Shown here piece by piece: positions 38,596 to 46,732 of a stretch of DNA of 64,000 nucleotides. Numbering within the stretch: position 1 is the first letter of the stretch; every line of letters starts with the position of its first letter. The translations under genes and the position numbers were made by a program. Source of the DNA: Paenibacillus yonginensis. GTDB taxonomy: Bacteria; Bacillota; Bacilli; Paenibacillales; Paenibacillaceae. The notes below the pieces were generated by a model that was not told where the DNA came from, made no database searches, and was given only the letters and a program-made list of their open reading frames with translations. The stretch covers positions 4,472,001 through 4,536,000 of the forward strand of contig NZ_CP014167.1 of the NCBI RefSeq assembly GCF_001685395.1, written 5' to 3'.

Positions 38596-38618
38596 AACGC
38601 CGGTGAGCGGCGTTTTTT
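38596..38618 (+). terminator. Orphan terminator-like hairpin upstream of the ArsR-type regulator
   Basis: AACGCCG / CGGCGTT stem, GTGAG loop, six Ts. No plus-strand gene precedes it except a nine-codon frame ATG GAG GAG GAA AGG ACT... at about 38567 ending TGA. It may be a leader attenuator for the regulator gene or termination of an antisense RNA. Confidence 0.45.
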
Positions 38619-38803
38619 CTAGTATTTTCGGCTTATGTAGAGAAGTTATAGGTTTGTTATTTAAAGGAGTTTGGGATTGAAGGGCTGATTTGATTGCTTT
38701 ATTTGCTGTTTGCTTTATAATTATATAAAACAAAAGCCGCGTTAATGCTGCAGAACGTTTAGGCTTGAGTATAAAATGGGCAACCAGCGGAAGAAGGTTA
38801 GCG

Positions 38804-39733
38804 ATGATTTATATTAAAGACTTGATGAGTGGCCTTGATATTTTTAAAGCGCTCAGCTCGGAGATCCGGATTCAGATTCTGGAGCTTCTGGCTTCCAACC
38901 AGGCGCTGAATTTGAATGAAATCGCAAGCAGGCTCAACTTAAGCAACGGGGCAATCACGATGCACATCAAAAAGCTGGAGGACAGTGGACTGATTGAAAT
39001 TAATACGTCCGTCGGCAAACATGGCATTCAGAAGATGTGTTATCTGAACAAAGATAAGCTGATGGTGGATCTGCGCAGCAAAGATACGGAGAACTTGTAT
39101 GAAGTGGACATTCAGATCGGGCACTACAGCAATTATCAAGTGACGCCGACCTGCGGTCTGGCAACCAAAGACAGCATTATCGGCGATTTTGACGATCCGC
39201 GTTATTTTGCCGATCCGCAGCGGATTGATGCGGAGATTTTATGGCTCACCGAAGGTTTTGTAGAATATCGGATTCCTAATTATTTGAAATCCAATCAGAC
39301 CTTTCGCGAGATCCAGTTCTGCCTGGAACTGGGCTCTGAAGCACCCGGATACGATAACAATTATCCTTCGGACATTTATTTTTATTTGAACGGAGTACAG
39401 CTTGGGTATTGGACCAGTCCCGGTGATTTCGGAGATACCCGCGGCACCTTCAATCCGGATTGGTGGCCGCCGCATTTGAATCAGTACGGGATGCTGAAGC
39501 TGATTCGCATCAACCGGGAGGGCAGCTTTATCGACGGCTGCCGGATTTCGGATGTGACGCTGGAGCAGATTGGCTTGGATTACAAAAGCGAGCTGACCTT
39601 CCGGCTGGGCGTCGCCGAAGAGGCAGTCAACAAACGCGGCATGACGATCTACGGCAAACATTTCGGCAACTACGGCCAGGATTTGATGGCCCGGGTTTTG
39701 TATGAGATGAAGACTGAGGCAAGAGAGGGATAA
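38804..39733 (+). CDS. ArsR-type winged-helix regulator with large C-terminal sensor domain
   Basis: 309 residues from the ATG at 38804 (AAGAAGGT upstream). Winged helix-turn-helix at about 8-80 (DIFKALSSEIRIQILELL, LNLNEIASRLNLSNGAITMHIKKLEDSGLI in part), then about 210 residues of beta-rich sequence rich in aromatic residues (YPSDIYFYLNGVQLGYWTSPGDFGD..., FNPDWWPPHLNQYG), resembling a jelly-roll ligand domain. It is divergent from abfA, so likely the arabinose-oligosaccharide sensor controlling abfA and the importer (inference). The usual AraR (GntR-LacI fusion) is not in the window. Ligand unknown. Confidence 0.8.
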   Translation: MIYIKDLMSGLDIFKALSSEIRIQILELLASNQALNLNEIASRLNLSNGAITMHIKKLEDSGLIEINTSVGKHGIQKMCYLNKDKLMVDLRSKDTENLYEVDIQIGHYSNYQVTPTCGLATKDSIIGDFDDPRYFADPQRIDAEILWLTEGFVEYRIPNYLKSNQTFREIQFCLELGSEAPGYDNNYPSDIYFYLNGVQLGYWTSPGDFGDTRGTFNPDWWPPHLNQYGMLKLIRINREGSFIDGCRISDVTLEQIGLDYKSELTFRLGVAEEAVNKRGMTIYGKHFGNYGQDLMARVLYEMKTEAREG

Positions 39734-39833
39734 GCTGCAGTTAAATAAATCTAAGCCACATTAGCCTAAGCTGAATAATCAGGGTCCCACCAAAGCGAGT
39801 GTGGAATATATGCGCTTAATAGGCAGCATCAGA

Positions 39834-39865
39834 AAGAGGTCCCGCCGGGGAAGGCGGGACCTCTT
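39834..39865. terminator. Bidirectional terminator between regulator and araM/egsA
   Basis: AAGAGGTCCCGCC / GGCGGGACCTCTT, perfect 13-bp stem with a GGGGAA loop; convergent genes. Confidence 0.75.
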
Positions 39866-39956
39866 AAGTTTGGCTTTCTAATGTTCCATATTGAGAAATT
39901 CCTTTGAAACCTAAGTTCGGGAATGACCGGTGTTTCGGTTAAAGGATCGTAAGGTA

Positions 39957-41087
39957 CTAAGCTTCGTTTAATGCCCGCAGCAGGGTATGGCGGCTGCGGA
40001 GCTTGTGGGCTTCGCGGAGGCTTTCCGCAAACAGCTCGTCTTCGATGCCGAGCTCGTCAAGGCTGGACGGGCCGCCGGCCAGCTCCAGCAGCCGGCGGAT
40101 CTCCGGCGCCGACGGCACAGCCGCGAGCCATTCGCGGACCTGGGCGCCGTGACAAAGCAGCTGCTCCGGCTCATCGCCGGGATACTGCGCCCGGTCCACG
40201 GCGTCATGGTAGAGCCGCGAAATTTCGGCGGAGGCTACGCCAACCTTGGCGCCGTGCAGCAGCGCTTTGCGTCCGCGCTTCAGGTAGCTCATCTCCCAAT
40301 AATGGGAGAGATGGTGCTCGGCGCCCGAGGCGGGATGGGACTGGCCAAACAGCAGCATGGCCACTCCGGATTCGATCAGGGCGTTCATCAGCACGCGGAT
40401 GCCTTCCTCCGTGCGGCGGCCAATCGCATCAGCGTGCATGACGCAGTCCTGCAGCGCAGCTTCCGTAATTTGCGCCGCCCGCTGGTTGTAAGGTTCATCA
40501 GCCGTCAGACTGGAGAATTTCCAGTCGAACAGGGAGGTGAACTTGCCCAGCATGTCGCCGAACCCGGCAGCAACCAGCTCCTGCGGAGCCCGGGTCAGGA
40601 TATCCAGGTCGGCGAAAATGGCCTTTGGCGCGGCGGCCAAGACGGTTTGTTTGACGCCGCGGATCATGAGCGGCGCGCATTTGGAGGTAAAGCCGTCCAC
40701 GGAAGGCGCCGTCGGCACGGACAGAAATGGGATGCCGGTTTTGCTGGCGGCAAACCGGACGATATCATGGATCGTGCCGGAGCCGACGGCAAGAAGGCAG
40801 TCGGTGGTTCCGGGCGTGACAGCCAGCAGCAGCTCAACGAGCGATTTTTCGTCAGCAATACAGTCTCCGGTTGCATCCGGTTGAATCAGACAGAGGGTGA
40901 CCGCGCAGCCCAGACCTCCGAGTTCGGCTTCCACGGCGCGGCCTGCCGCTTCATAGGTGTTCCGGTCAGCTACGATAAGCGGGTGCCTGTAGCCGGCTTT
41001 CATCACGTACGGGGCCAGTTTGTTCAGTGAGCCTTTTTCCAGGGAAATGTAGTCTAAGGGGATATCATCGAGCAAATGAATCATCAT
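39957..41087 (-). CDS. egsA: sn-Glycerol-1-phosphate dehydrogenase (AraM/EgsA)
   Basis: 376 residues from the ATG at 41087, behind AAGGAGG (7 bases). NAD(P)-dependent, metal-containing enzyme that reduces dihydroxyacetone phosphate to glycerol-1-phosphate; in Bacillus it feeds heptaprenylglyceryl phosphate synthesis. Motifs: LLAVGSGTIHDIVRF, SVPTAPSVDGFTSKCAPLM, AGFGDMLGKFTSLFDW, and the metal His region SGAEHHLSHYWEM. In Bacillus subtilis araM sits in the ara operon with araNPQ-abfA; the same partners are near it here, though on a separate transcript, and araABD are absent. Confidence 0.9.
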   Translation of the reverse strand: MMIHLLDDIPLDYISLEKGSLNKLAPYVMKAGYRHPLIVADRNTYEAAGRAVEAELGGLGCAVTLCLIQPDATGDCIADEKSLVELLLAVTPGTTDCLLAVGSGTIHDIVRFAASKTGIPFLSVPTAPSVDGFTSKCAPLMIRGVKQTVLAAAPKAIFADLDILTRAPQELVAAGFGDMLGKFTSLFDWKFSSLTADEPYNQRAAQITEAALQDCVMHADAIGRRTEEGIRVLMNALIESGVAMLLFGQSHPASGAEHHLSHYWEMSYLKRGRKALLHGAKVGVASAEISRLYHDAVDRAQYPGDEPEQLLCHGAQVREWLAAVPSAPEIRRLLELAGGPSSLDELGIEDELFAESLREAHKLRSRHTLLRALNEA

Positions 41088-41466
41088 ACAAATTCCTCCT
41101 TGATAGGGAATCAGATTCGGGTCATCCAGCTTCGCTTCCATCCAACTTCGTTTCCATCCAACGGCGAGTAGGGCCGTTCTTTCTGCTGCTCTCTGAGTGC
41201 TAACTCACAGCTGTCAACCGACTCGAACTCATCTTGAACTTAACTTGAACTCAATTCTAACTCATCTTCAATTCACGAATGAATCCGCTTACAAAACAAA
41301 TTGGAACAAGTTAAGGTGGTTTCATTGTAATCCCGGAAAGCGTTTAAAACAACACCTTGTTTGTTAAAAATATACATTTTACCTGTCCCCGACTAAATGA
41401 ACCCGGAATTTGGAAGCATACAAAAAAGCCGGTTCCTACGCGGAACCAGCTTATTTCTTCTTTTAT
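41088..41466. promoter_or_regulatory. Upstream region of egsA with cre site
   Basis: Contains TGAATCCGCTTACA (41280-41293), identical to the cre near abfA, and a weaker GGAAAGCGTTTAAA (41336-41349). A stretch of irregular repeats with the theme AACTC(G/A)A/TTCAACTC lies at about 41210-41275. The thioredoxin terminator is at 41422-41450. No gene seen. Confidence 0.6.
41422..41450 (-). terminator. Terminator of the thioredoxin-like gene
   Basis: On the minus strand GCTGGTTCC / GGAACCGGC, five-base loop, followed by TTTTTT. Confidence 0.85.
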
Positions 41467-41793
41467 TTACACTTGGGAAACCAGGGTTTTTAGATAATCG
41501 CGGATTTGATCCGGCGTTTTGGCAAATTTGCTGTGCAGGTGGGCGATTTTCTCCCCGTTCTTGTAGACCAGCAGGCTGGGAATGCCGCGCACCTCATTCT
41601 CCTGGGCGATGTTCTCAAGCTGTTCGACATCCAGCGCATAAAACTGTTTATCCGGATTCTCTTCTATAATAGGGCCGATGAAACGGTCCAGGTTTTTGCA
41701 ATCAGGACACCAGGTGGCATCGTATTTAATAACGGTATATCCGTCGTTGTTGATCAAATCACGGTATTGTTCTTCTGTGGCAACTCTATTCAT
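41467..41793 (-). CDS. Thioredoxin-like protein
   Basis: 108 residues, single thioredoxin fold with the redox motif WCPDC (Cys about 29 and 32) in YDATWCPDCKNLD and the cis-Pro region VRGIPSLLVYKNGE. The Pro-Asp between the cysteines differs from Gly-Pro of TrxA, as in YtpP-type thioredoxin-like proteins. Cytoplasmic. AAGGAGG upstream of ATG. Monocistronic. Confidence 0.9.
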   Translation of the reverse strand: MNRVATEEQYRDLINNDGYTVIKYDATWCPDCKNLDRFIGPIIEENPDKQFYALDVEQLENIAQENEVRGIPSLLVYKNGEKIAHLHSKFAKTPDQIRDYLKTLVSQV

Positions 41794-42097
41794 TTCTCAG
41801 CAGCCTCCTTGAATTTTATTATTGAAGTTAGAGTGTGTATGCAAAATAGTTGTGCGAAATGTTTTTATCATTATAGCACTGCAAAATTAAATTTTGCAAT
41901 AGATAAAAGTGCGGAAATTTAATTTATGGATATTTGGCGTGAAAAAGACAGGAATCTGCTTTTTTATTTAAAGCTAGTATATCCAATTCCGGCGCTTCAA
42001 GTCGAAACTTATCGAATAAAGCAATTGCAAATAACACAAAATGAAAGCAAATTTTAGAAAAATTCAAAAATTTATTTCATCTTGATATTTAAAAGGT

Positions 42098-42397
42098 GTA
42101 ATATAGGGGTAGAGAGTTCGTTTCGGCTGTGTGGTTATTCATCTTTTCGTCAAAGTTTTGTGAAGGCAATCCCGGATAGGTGGATTGGTTTTCCAGGGAA
42201 GGCCCGTGGAGTAGGGGCTCTTTTTTATGGGTAAATTATGACGAGTGGGTGATCGGGAACATGCACTGGCTGATGGGATTCGAAACGGGGGTTATGCGGG
42301 GATTCTACTCTGCACGGGCCGTTCCTATCCGTTTCGAAGGCATCAGTATGCCCGAATTATGACGGACTGCAATTAAGCGTAAAGGAGGACGTTCCAA
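42098..42397 (+). ncRNA. Structured 5' leader of yjlC-ndh (candidate regulatory RNA)
   Basis: A possible -10 (TAATAT, 42100-42105) starts a leader of about 280 bases. Helix P1: CGGATAGG (42173-42180) with CCTATCCG (42324-42331). Helix P2: GGCCCGTG+GAGTAG (42201-42214) with CTACTC, a TG bulge, and CACGGGCC (42305-42320), 14 pairs. Alternative helix: TTCGAAACGG (42279-42288) with CCGTTTCGAA (42329-42338), incompatible with P1. A second alternative is GGCCC (42201-42205) with GGGCT (42215-42219) followed by T6 (42221-42226), an intrinsic-terminator shape incompatible with P2. I recognise no known riboswitch class. From 41794 to 42097 I see only a weak hairpin (41942-41965). Confidence 0.5.
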
Positions 42398-42829
42398 ATG
42401 TCACAAACTTTGAATCAATCGGAAACACAAGGAACGCAAGAAACGGCGGCTGCAAGCACAAAGGATCTTGTGGATCAATTGCTCAAGCCTGAGGTACAGC
42501 AATCCCTAACTTCTCTTGTGGACAATTTGCCAAAGCTGACTGAAATGGTGAATACGCTGACTCAAGCTTATGATGTGATGCAAAGCCTGGCTACAGACAA
42601 AGTGTTTGTAGAGGATATCAAAGCCGGCTTCACCGGTGTGGTTGGTCCGGTTGTAGGCATGGCTAAGAATGCCGCTGCAACGGCGATTGAAGCGAATGAC
42701 CGCGCGAAGAAAGACAATTCCACGGTTAGCGTATTTGGTCTTCTGAAGATGCTCAAGGACCCTAATATCCAAAAAGCCTTGAAATTTGCACAGGCTTACC
42801 TGGATGTTACGAACGAAAAGAAGAAATAA
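42398..42829 (+). CDS. DUF1641 protein (YjlC-like)
   Basis: 143 residues, cytoplasmic, mostly helical, with the DUF1641 core LLKPEVQQSLTSLVDNLPKL, ...DVMQSLATDKVFVEDIKAG and the C-terminal VFGLLKMLKDPNIQKALKFA. In Bacillus subtilis yjlC is cotranscribed with ndh and the same order is seen here (35 bases to ndh). Function unproven; DUF1641 proteins accompany NADH or formate dehydrogenases, suggesting a role in electron entry. Strong AAAGGAGG site. The long leader upstream is described separately. Confidence 0.9.
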   Translation: MSQTLNQSETQGTQETAAASTKDLVDQLLKPEVQQSLTSLVDNLPKLTEMVNTLTQAYDVMQSLATDKVFVEDIKAGFTGVVGPVVGMAKNAAATAIEANDRAKKDNSTVSVFGLLKMLKDPNIQKALKFAQAYLDVTNEKKK

Positions 42830-42870
42830 AAAGACCTAATCGGAAATAGCATAACGAACGGAGGATGGAA

Positions 42871-44052
42871 ATGTCGAAGCAAATTTTGATTTTGGGCGGC
42901 GGATATGGTGGACTTCTGAGCGCGCTGACTGCGCGTGAATATCTGAGCGCCGAAGAAGCTACCATCACAGTCGTAAACAAATACCCTACGCACCAAATTA
43001 TTACGGAGCTGCACCGTCTGGCTGCCGGCAACCTTGATGAGAAAGCTGTAGCTCTTCCGCTTGAGAAGCTGCTCGGCGGCAAACAGGTGAAGCTGGTTGT
43101 GGACACGGTTGAGAAAATTTCTCCGGATGAGAAGCAAGTGAAATTGACAAGCGGTGCTACCTATAAATATGACGCTCTTGTAATCGCTCTAGGCAGCGAA
43201 ACAGCTTACTTCGGAATTCCAGGACTCAAAGAGAACAGCTTGACGCTGAAATCGGTGGACGAAGCTCACCGCATCTTTGAAACCGTCAAATCCCGTCTGG
43301 ATGCTTACAAACAGTCTAAAAACAAAGCGGACGCTACATTTGTTGTCGGCGGCGGCGGTCTGACCGGCGTAGAGCTTGTCGGCGAATTTGCGGATGAGCT
43401 GCCGGAGCTTTGCCGTCAAAGAGGAATTGATTTCAATGAAATCAACCTTTATTGCGTCGAAGCTGGCCCTACGATCCTGGCCGGTTTCCCTGCAGACCTC
43501 GTTGAACGGGCTACTAAGAGCCTGGAAGCCCGCGGCGTGAAATTCGTTACCGGCGTTCCAATTACGGAGCTGAAGGACAACAAGGTATTCCTGAAAGACG
43601 GCAACTCTATCGATTCCAGCACGGTCATTTGGACCGGCGGCGTACAAGGCAACTCCCTTGTAGCGGACAGCGGCATTGAAGTCAATCGCGGACGGGCAAC
43701 GGTAACGGAAACCCTGCAATCTACGTCCCACAAAGACATTTTCCTTGCCGGCGACAGCGCGGTAGTCTTTGCTCCAGGAGCAGAACGTCCTTACCCGCCA
43801 ACTGCACAAATTGCTTGGCATATGGGTGAGACGGTTGGTTACAACCTGTCCGTATTCGTTAAAGGCGGCACGATGGAATCCTTCCATTATGTAAGCTCCG
43901 GTACACTCGGCAGCTTGGGCCGCAAAGACGGCATCGCAATGGTGGGCGGAAGCTCAACCAAGCTGAAAGGGATGCCGGCTTCCCTGATGAAAGAGGCAAG
44001 TAACATCCGTTACCTGGCCCGCATCAAAGGTTTGTCCGCTTTGGCGTACTAA
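42871..44052 (+). CDS. ndh: Type II NADH:quinone dehydrogenase
   Basis: Non-proton-pumping respiratory NADH dehydrogenase, 393 residues, peripheral membrane FAD enzyme. FAD dinucleotide fold at the start (ILILGGGYGGLLSAL), second nucleotide fold FVVGGGGLTGVELVGEFAD (about 150-170), FAD contact DIFLAGDSAV, and the quinone-site segment YPPTAQIAWHMGE. ATG at 42871 preferred: GGAGG is 6 bases upstream, versus one base for the ATG at 42865. No obvious complete Rex box was found; only a TTGTGAA half-site at 42158-42164. Confidence 0.93.
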   Translation: MSKQILILGGGYGGLLSALTAREYLSAEEATITVVNKYPTHQIITELHRLAAGNLDEKAVALPLEKLLGGKQVKLVVDTVEKISPDEKQVKLTSGATYKYDALVIALGSETAYFGIPGLKENSLTLKSVDEAHRIFETVKSRLDAYKQSKNKADATFVVGGGGLTGVELVGEFADELPELCRQRGIDFNEINLYCVEAGPTILAGFPADLVERATKSLEARGVKFVTGVPITELKDNKVFLKDGNSIDSSTVIWTGGVQGNSLVADSGIEVNRGRATVTETLQSTSHKDIFLAGDSAVVFAPGAERPYPPTAQIAWHMGETVGYNLSVFVKGGTMESFHYVSSGTLGSLGRKDGIAMVGGSSTKLKGMPASLMKEASNIRYLARIKGLSALAY

Positions 44053-44083
44053 TCTCTAACGACAATATAGGTTTTATACGCAG

Positions 44084-44108
44084 AGCCGCCCTTCGGGGCG
44101 GCTTTTTT
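44084..44108 (+). terminator. Terminator of yjlC-ndh
   Basis: AGCCGCCC / GGGCGGCT stem, TTCG loop, six Ts. Confidence 0.92.
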
Positions 44109-44205
44109 GTCGTGGTTTCAAGGTTCTGCGCTTGACGAAATGCCCATCTGCTATAATAAACTAACTTCATATAACGAGATCATCACGGTACAGGAGAACA
44201 CAGCC

Positions 44206-46302
44206 ATGGATCAAACCTTGAAAGGGAACGAAAGAAACGGCAGCAATCCGGACAGCGGACCATCCGGTTCGGGTTTGGAGCGCCGGAATGTAGGGATTTT
44301 TGCACATGTGGATGCCGGAAAAACAACGACCACCGAACATATCCTGTTTGAAAGCGGGCGTACGCGGTCGCTGGGCAGCGTAGATTCGGGCACAGCTGTT
44401 ACTGATTGGCTCGACATTGAGAAGGAGCGCGGCATTTCGGTTCGGGCGGCAACCACCTCTTTCGTCTGGAAAGGGGTTCATATCAACCTTGTAGACACGC
44501 CTGGACACGTAGATTTCCTGTCTGAAGTGGAACGATCCCTTCGGGTGATGGACGGCGCGGTGCTGATCGTATCGGCGGCTGAAGGAGTACAGGCGCAGAC
44601 TGAGCTGATTTGGGGCGCATTAAGGAAGCTGAAGATACCAACCCTTATTTATGTCAATAAAATGGACCGGACCGGCGTCAACGAGCAGGCGCTGCTCGCC
44701 GATATTTGCAAATATCTGTCGCCGGACGCGGTTCCTTTTCAGCTGCCCGTAGGGCAGGAGCAGTCTTTCACAGGGGCCGTGGACTTATGGGCCGCTTTGG
44801 AGGACGGTTTGGAGGATGGAACGAACACTGCCGTATCCGGAGAGACGTTGTCTGAAGCTGCGGGGCGCTTGAAGGCTGCAGGAATCGAGCTGCTGGAAAG
44901 CTTGGCGGAGCGGGATGAGGCGCTGCTGCAGCGTTACTTGGCTGGAGAAAAGGTGCCGGTGATGCAGTGGAGACAAGCTGCGGCGGACATGGCCTGTTCA
45001 GGCAGGCTGTTCCCGCTGTTCTACGGCGCCTCTGGCAAGGGCATTGGCGTGGAGGCGCTGATGGATGCTATCGTGGATTATTTGCCGGGACCGGGTGGGG
45101 ACAAGGACAAGGAGCTTTCCGGCATTGTCTTCAAGATTGAACGCGACAAAACGATGGGCCGGATGGCTTATGTCCGGTTATATTCAGGTGCTATCCGTAA
45201 TCGTGATCTGGTTCTTAACTATACGCAGCAGTTGGAGGAAAAGGTGACGCAGATTCGCAAGGTTGACGGGAATAAATCGGAAGACCTTGGTGTGCTGGAA
45301 GCGGGGGATATCGCCGCTGTATGCGGATTGGCCTCTGTCCGCATAGGGGATGTGCTGGGCAGCCCGGCCCATATTCCGGACGAAGCCAGGCTTGCCGTGC
45401 CTTTGCTGACCGTTCAGGCTCACTGGGCAAGCGAAGCGGACTATCCGCGGATGGTGCAAGCGCTGCAGGAGCTGTCGGATGAAGATCCGCTGCTGGATGT
45501 GCAGTGGATGCAGGACGAACGGGAGCTCCACGTTAAGGTTATGGGGCAGATCCAGCTGGAGATGCTGACAAGCCTCCTGCAGAGCCGGTACGGACTCCGG
45601 GCCGAATTCGGCAAACCATCTGTCATCTATAAGGAGACGCCGGTCCGAGCAGGCGAAGGTTACGTTGCTTATTTGATGCCGAAGCCTTGCTGGGCCATTC
45701 TGCGCTTTGCCATAGAGCCGGGACCGCCGGGAAGCGGGCTTCAATATGACGCGAAGGTACGGACCGAAGACCTTCTGCTGCAATATCAGAACGAGGTGCG
45801 GCGGCGTGTTCCCGAGGCTTTGTCACAGGGGTTGTACGGCTGGGAGGTCGTGGATCTGAAGGTGACGCTGATCGAAGGGCAGCACCACGTTTGGCATACA
45901 CATCCGCTGGATTTTGCCGTAGCGACGCCGATGGGGATCATGGACGGGCTCGCGAATACCGGGACTAAACTGCTTGAGCCCATCTTGAACTTCCGGATTA
46001 ACGTGCCGGAGGAGAATGCAGGGAGGGTGATGAATGACCTGGTCCAGATGCGGGGCGTGTTTGAAACGCCTGTCCTGCAGGGAGAGCGAATTACCCTTAC
46101 GGGCAAGGTGCCGCTGGCTGAATCCATGGAATATGCTTCCCAGCTTGGTTCGCTGACCAAAGGGCGCGGGGCGATGGTTACTTTTTTTGCCGGTTATGAA
46201 GAATGTCCGGAAGGTTTTGTCGCAGAGCGGCAGCGCAGAGGCGTTAATCCGCTGGACCAGTCCAAATATATTCTCAGCGCCCGTAAAGCCTTGCAGGGTT
46301 AA
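44206..46302 (+). CDS. Tet(M)-like ribosomal-protection GTPase (EF-G paralogue)
   Basis: 698 residues from the ATG at 44206 (AGGAG 9 bases upstream). GTPase motifs: G1 AHVDAGKTTTTEH, G2 EKERGISVRAATTSF, G3 DTPGHVDFLSEVERSLR, G4 NKMDRTG; then EF-G domains II-V. The match of G2/G3 to Tet(M)/Tet(O) is closer than to EF-G (DTPGHVDF followed by SEVERSLRVMDGAVL, GVQAQTELIWGALRKL). The protein is some 55 residues longer than Tet(M), with an extra N-terminal Gly/Ser/Asn segment. Chromosomal Tet(M)-like proteins are common in Paenibacillus and may or may not confer tetracycline resistance. No attenuator leader peptide was recognised. Confidence 0.85.
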   Translation: MDQTLKGNERNGSNPDSGPSGSGLERRNVGIFAHVDAGKTTTTEHILFESGRTRSLGSVDSGTAVTDWLDIEKERGISVRAATTSFVWKGVHINLVDTPGHVDFLSEVERSLRVMDGAVLIVSAAEGVQAQTELIWGALRKLKIPTLIYVNKMDRTGVNEQALLADICKYLSPDAVPFQLPVGQEQSFTGAVDLWAALEDGLEDGTNTAVSGETLSEAAGRLKAAGIELLESLAERDEALLQRYLAGEKVPVMQWRQAAADMACSGRLFPLFYGASGKGIGVEALMDAIVDYLPGPGGDKDKELSGIVFKIERDKTMGRMAYVRLYSGAIRNRDLVLNYTQQLEEKVTQIRKVDGNKSEDLGVLEAGDIAAVCGLASVRIGDVLGSPAHIPDEARLAVPLLTVQAHWASEADYPRMVQALQELSDEDPLLDVQWMQDERELHVKVMGQIQLEMLTSLLQSRYGLRAEFGKPSVIYKETPVRAGEGYVAYLMPKPCWAILRFAIEPGPPGSGLQYDAKVRTEDLLLQYQNEVRRRVPEALSQGLYGWEVVDLKVTLIEGQHHVWHTHPLDFAVATPMGIMDGLANTGTKLLEPILNFRINVPEENAGRVMNDLVQMRGVFETPVLQGERITLTGKVPLAESMEYASQLGSLTKGRGAMVTFFAGYEECPEGFVAERQRRGVNPLDQSKYILSARKALQG

Positions 46303-46337
46303 GGTTTGCCGATCAACAATCCGGCCGGCAGCGGGAC

Positions 46338-46658
46338 CTACTTGCGGCGCTGTTGTTGTTTGGCGATTTCTTCCGTTACAACAAAAGCCAAATCCTCATT
46401 GCCGAACATCGACAATACGCCAAGCAGCGTGTCATCTGCAATTTCGCCGGCTTCTTCCTTCGGCACGGTCAACTCTGACATCTGCTTCAGGACCGGATTG
46501 TCGCCTTGATCGGGGTAAGCCTGGACATAAACTTCGGCGGGATTCAGATCGTGGTTCACGCACCACTGGGCGAAGACAAGAATCATCATATGCTCGTCCT
46601 GGCGGTAGCTGTCGATGATGCGCTGCTCCCGTTCTTTGGCATCCATTTTGCTATCCAT
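46338..46658 (-). CDS. Conserved hypothetical protein (106 aa)
   Basis: Soluble, acidic, helical protein with REQRIIDSYRQDEHMMILVFAQWCVNHDLNPAEVY in part at its N-terminus and a C-terminal FGNEDLAFVVTEEIAKQQQ. AAGGAATG lies upstream of the ATG. Codon usage agrees with its neighbours. I do not recognise the function. It is divergent from the IF-3 paralogue and convergent with the Tet(M)-like gene. Confidence 0.7.
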   Translation of the reverse strand: MDSKMDAKEREQRIIDSYRQDEHMMILVFAQWCVNHDLNPAEVYVQAYPDQGDNPVLKQMSELTVPKEEAGEIADDTLLGVLSMFGNEDLAFVVTEEIAKQQQRRK

Positions 46659-46732
46659 AGAGGTTACATTCCTTTCTGTAAGAACCTTTCCAATTTAACA
46701 CCATTATATCGAAAAGGCCTGGAGGGTGACAA

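Noticed and set aside
42158..42175. Possible Rex box upstream of yjlC-ndh
   Set aside because: Only one half-site (TTGTGAA) is present; the expected inverted partner is missing.
42180..42362. A 60-residue Trp-rich plus-strand frame within the yjlC leader
   Set aside because: The same bases form long perfect helices, and the composition (six Trp in 60) looks like translation of structured G-rich RNA. A small peptide cannot be fully excluded.
44107..44205. N-terminal extension of the Tet(M)-like protein
   Set aside because: The extended frame begins within the ndh terminator; the ATG at 44206 has a proper AGGAG and matches the family start.
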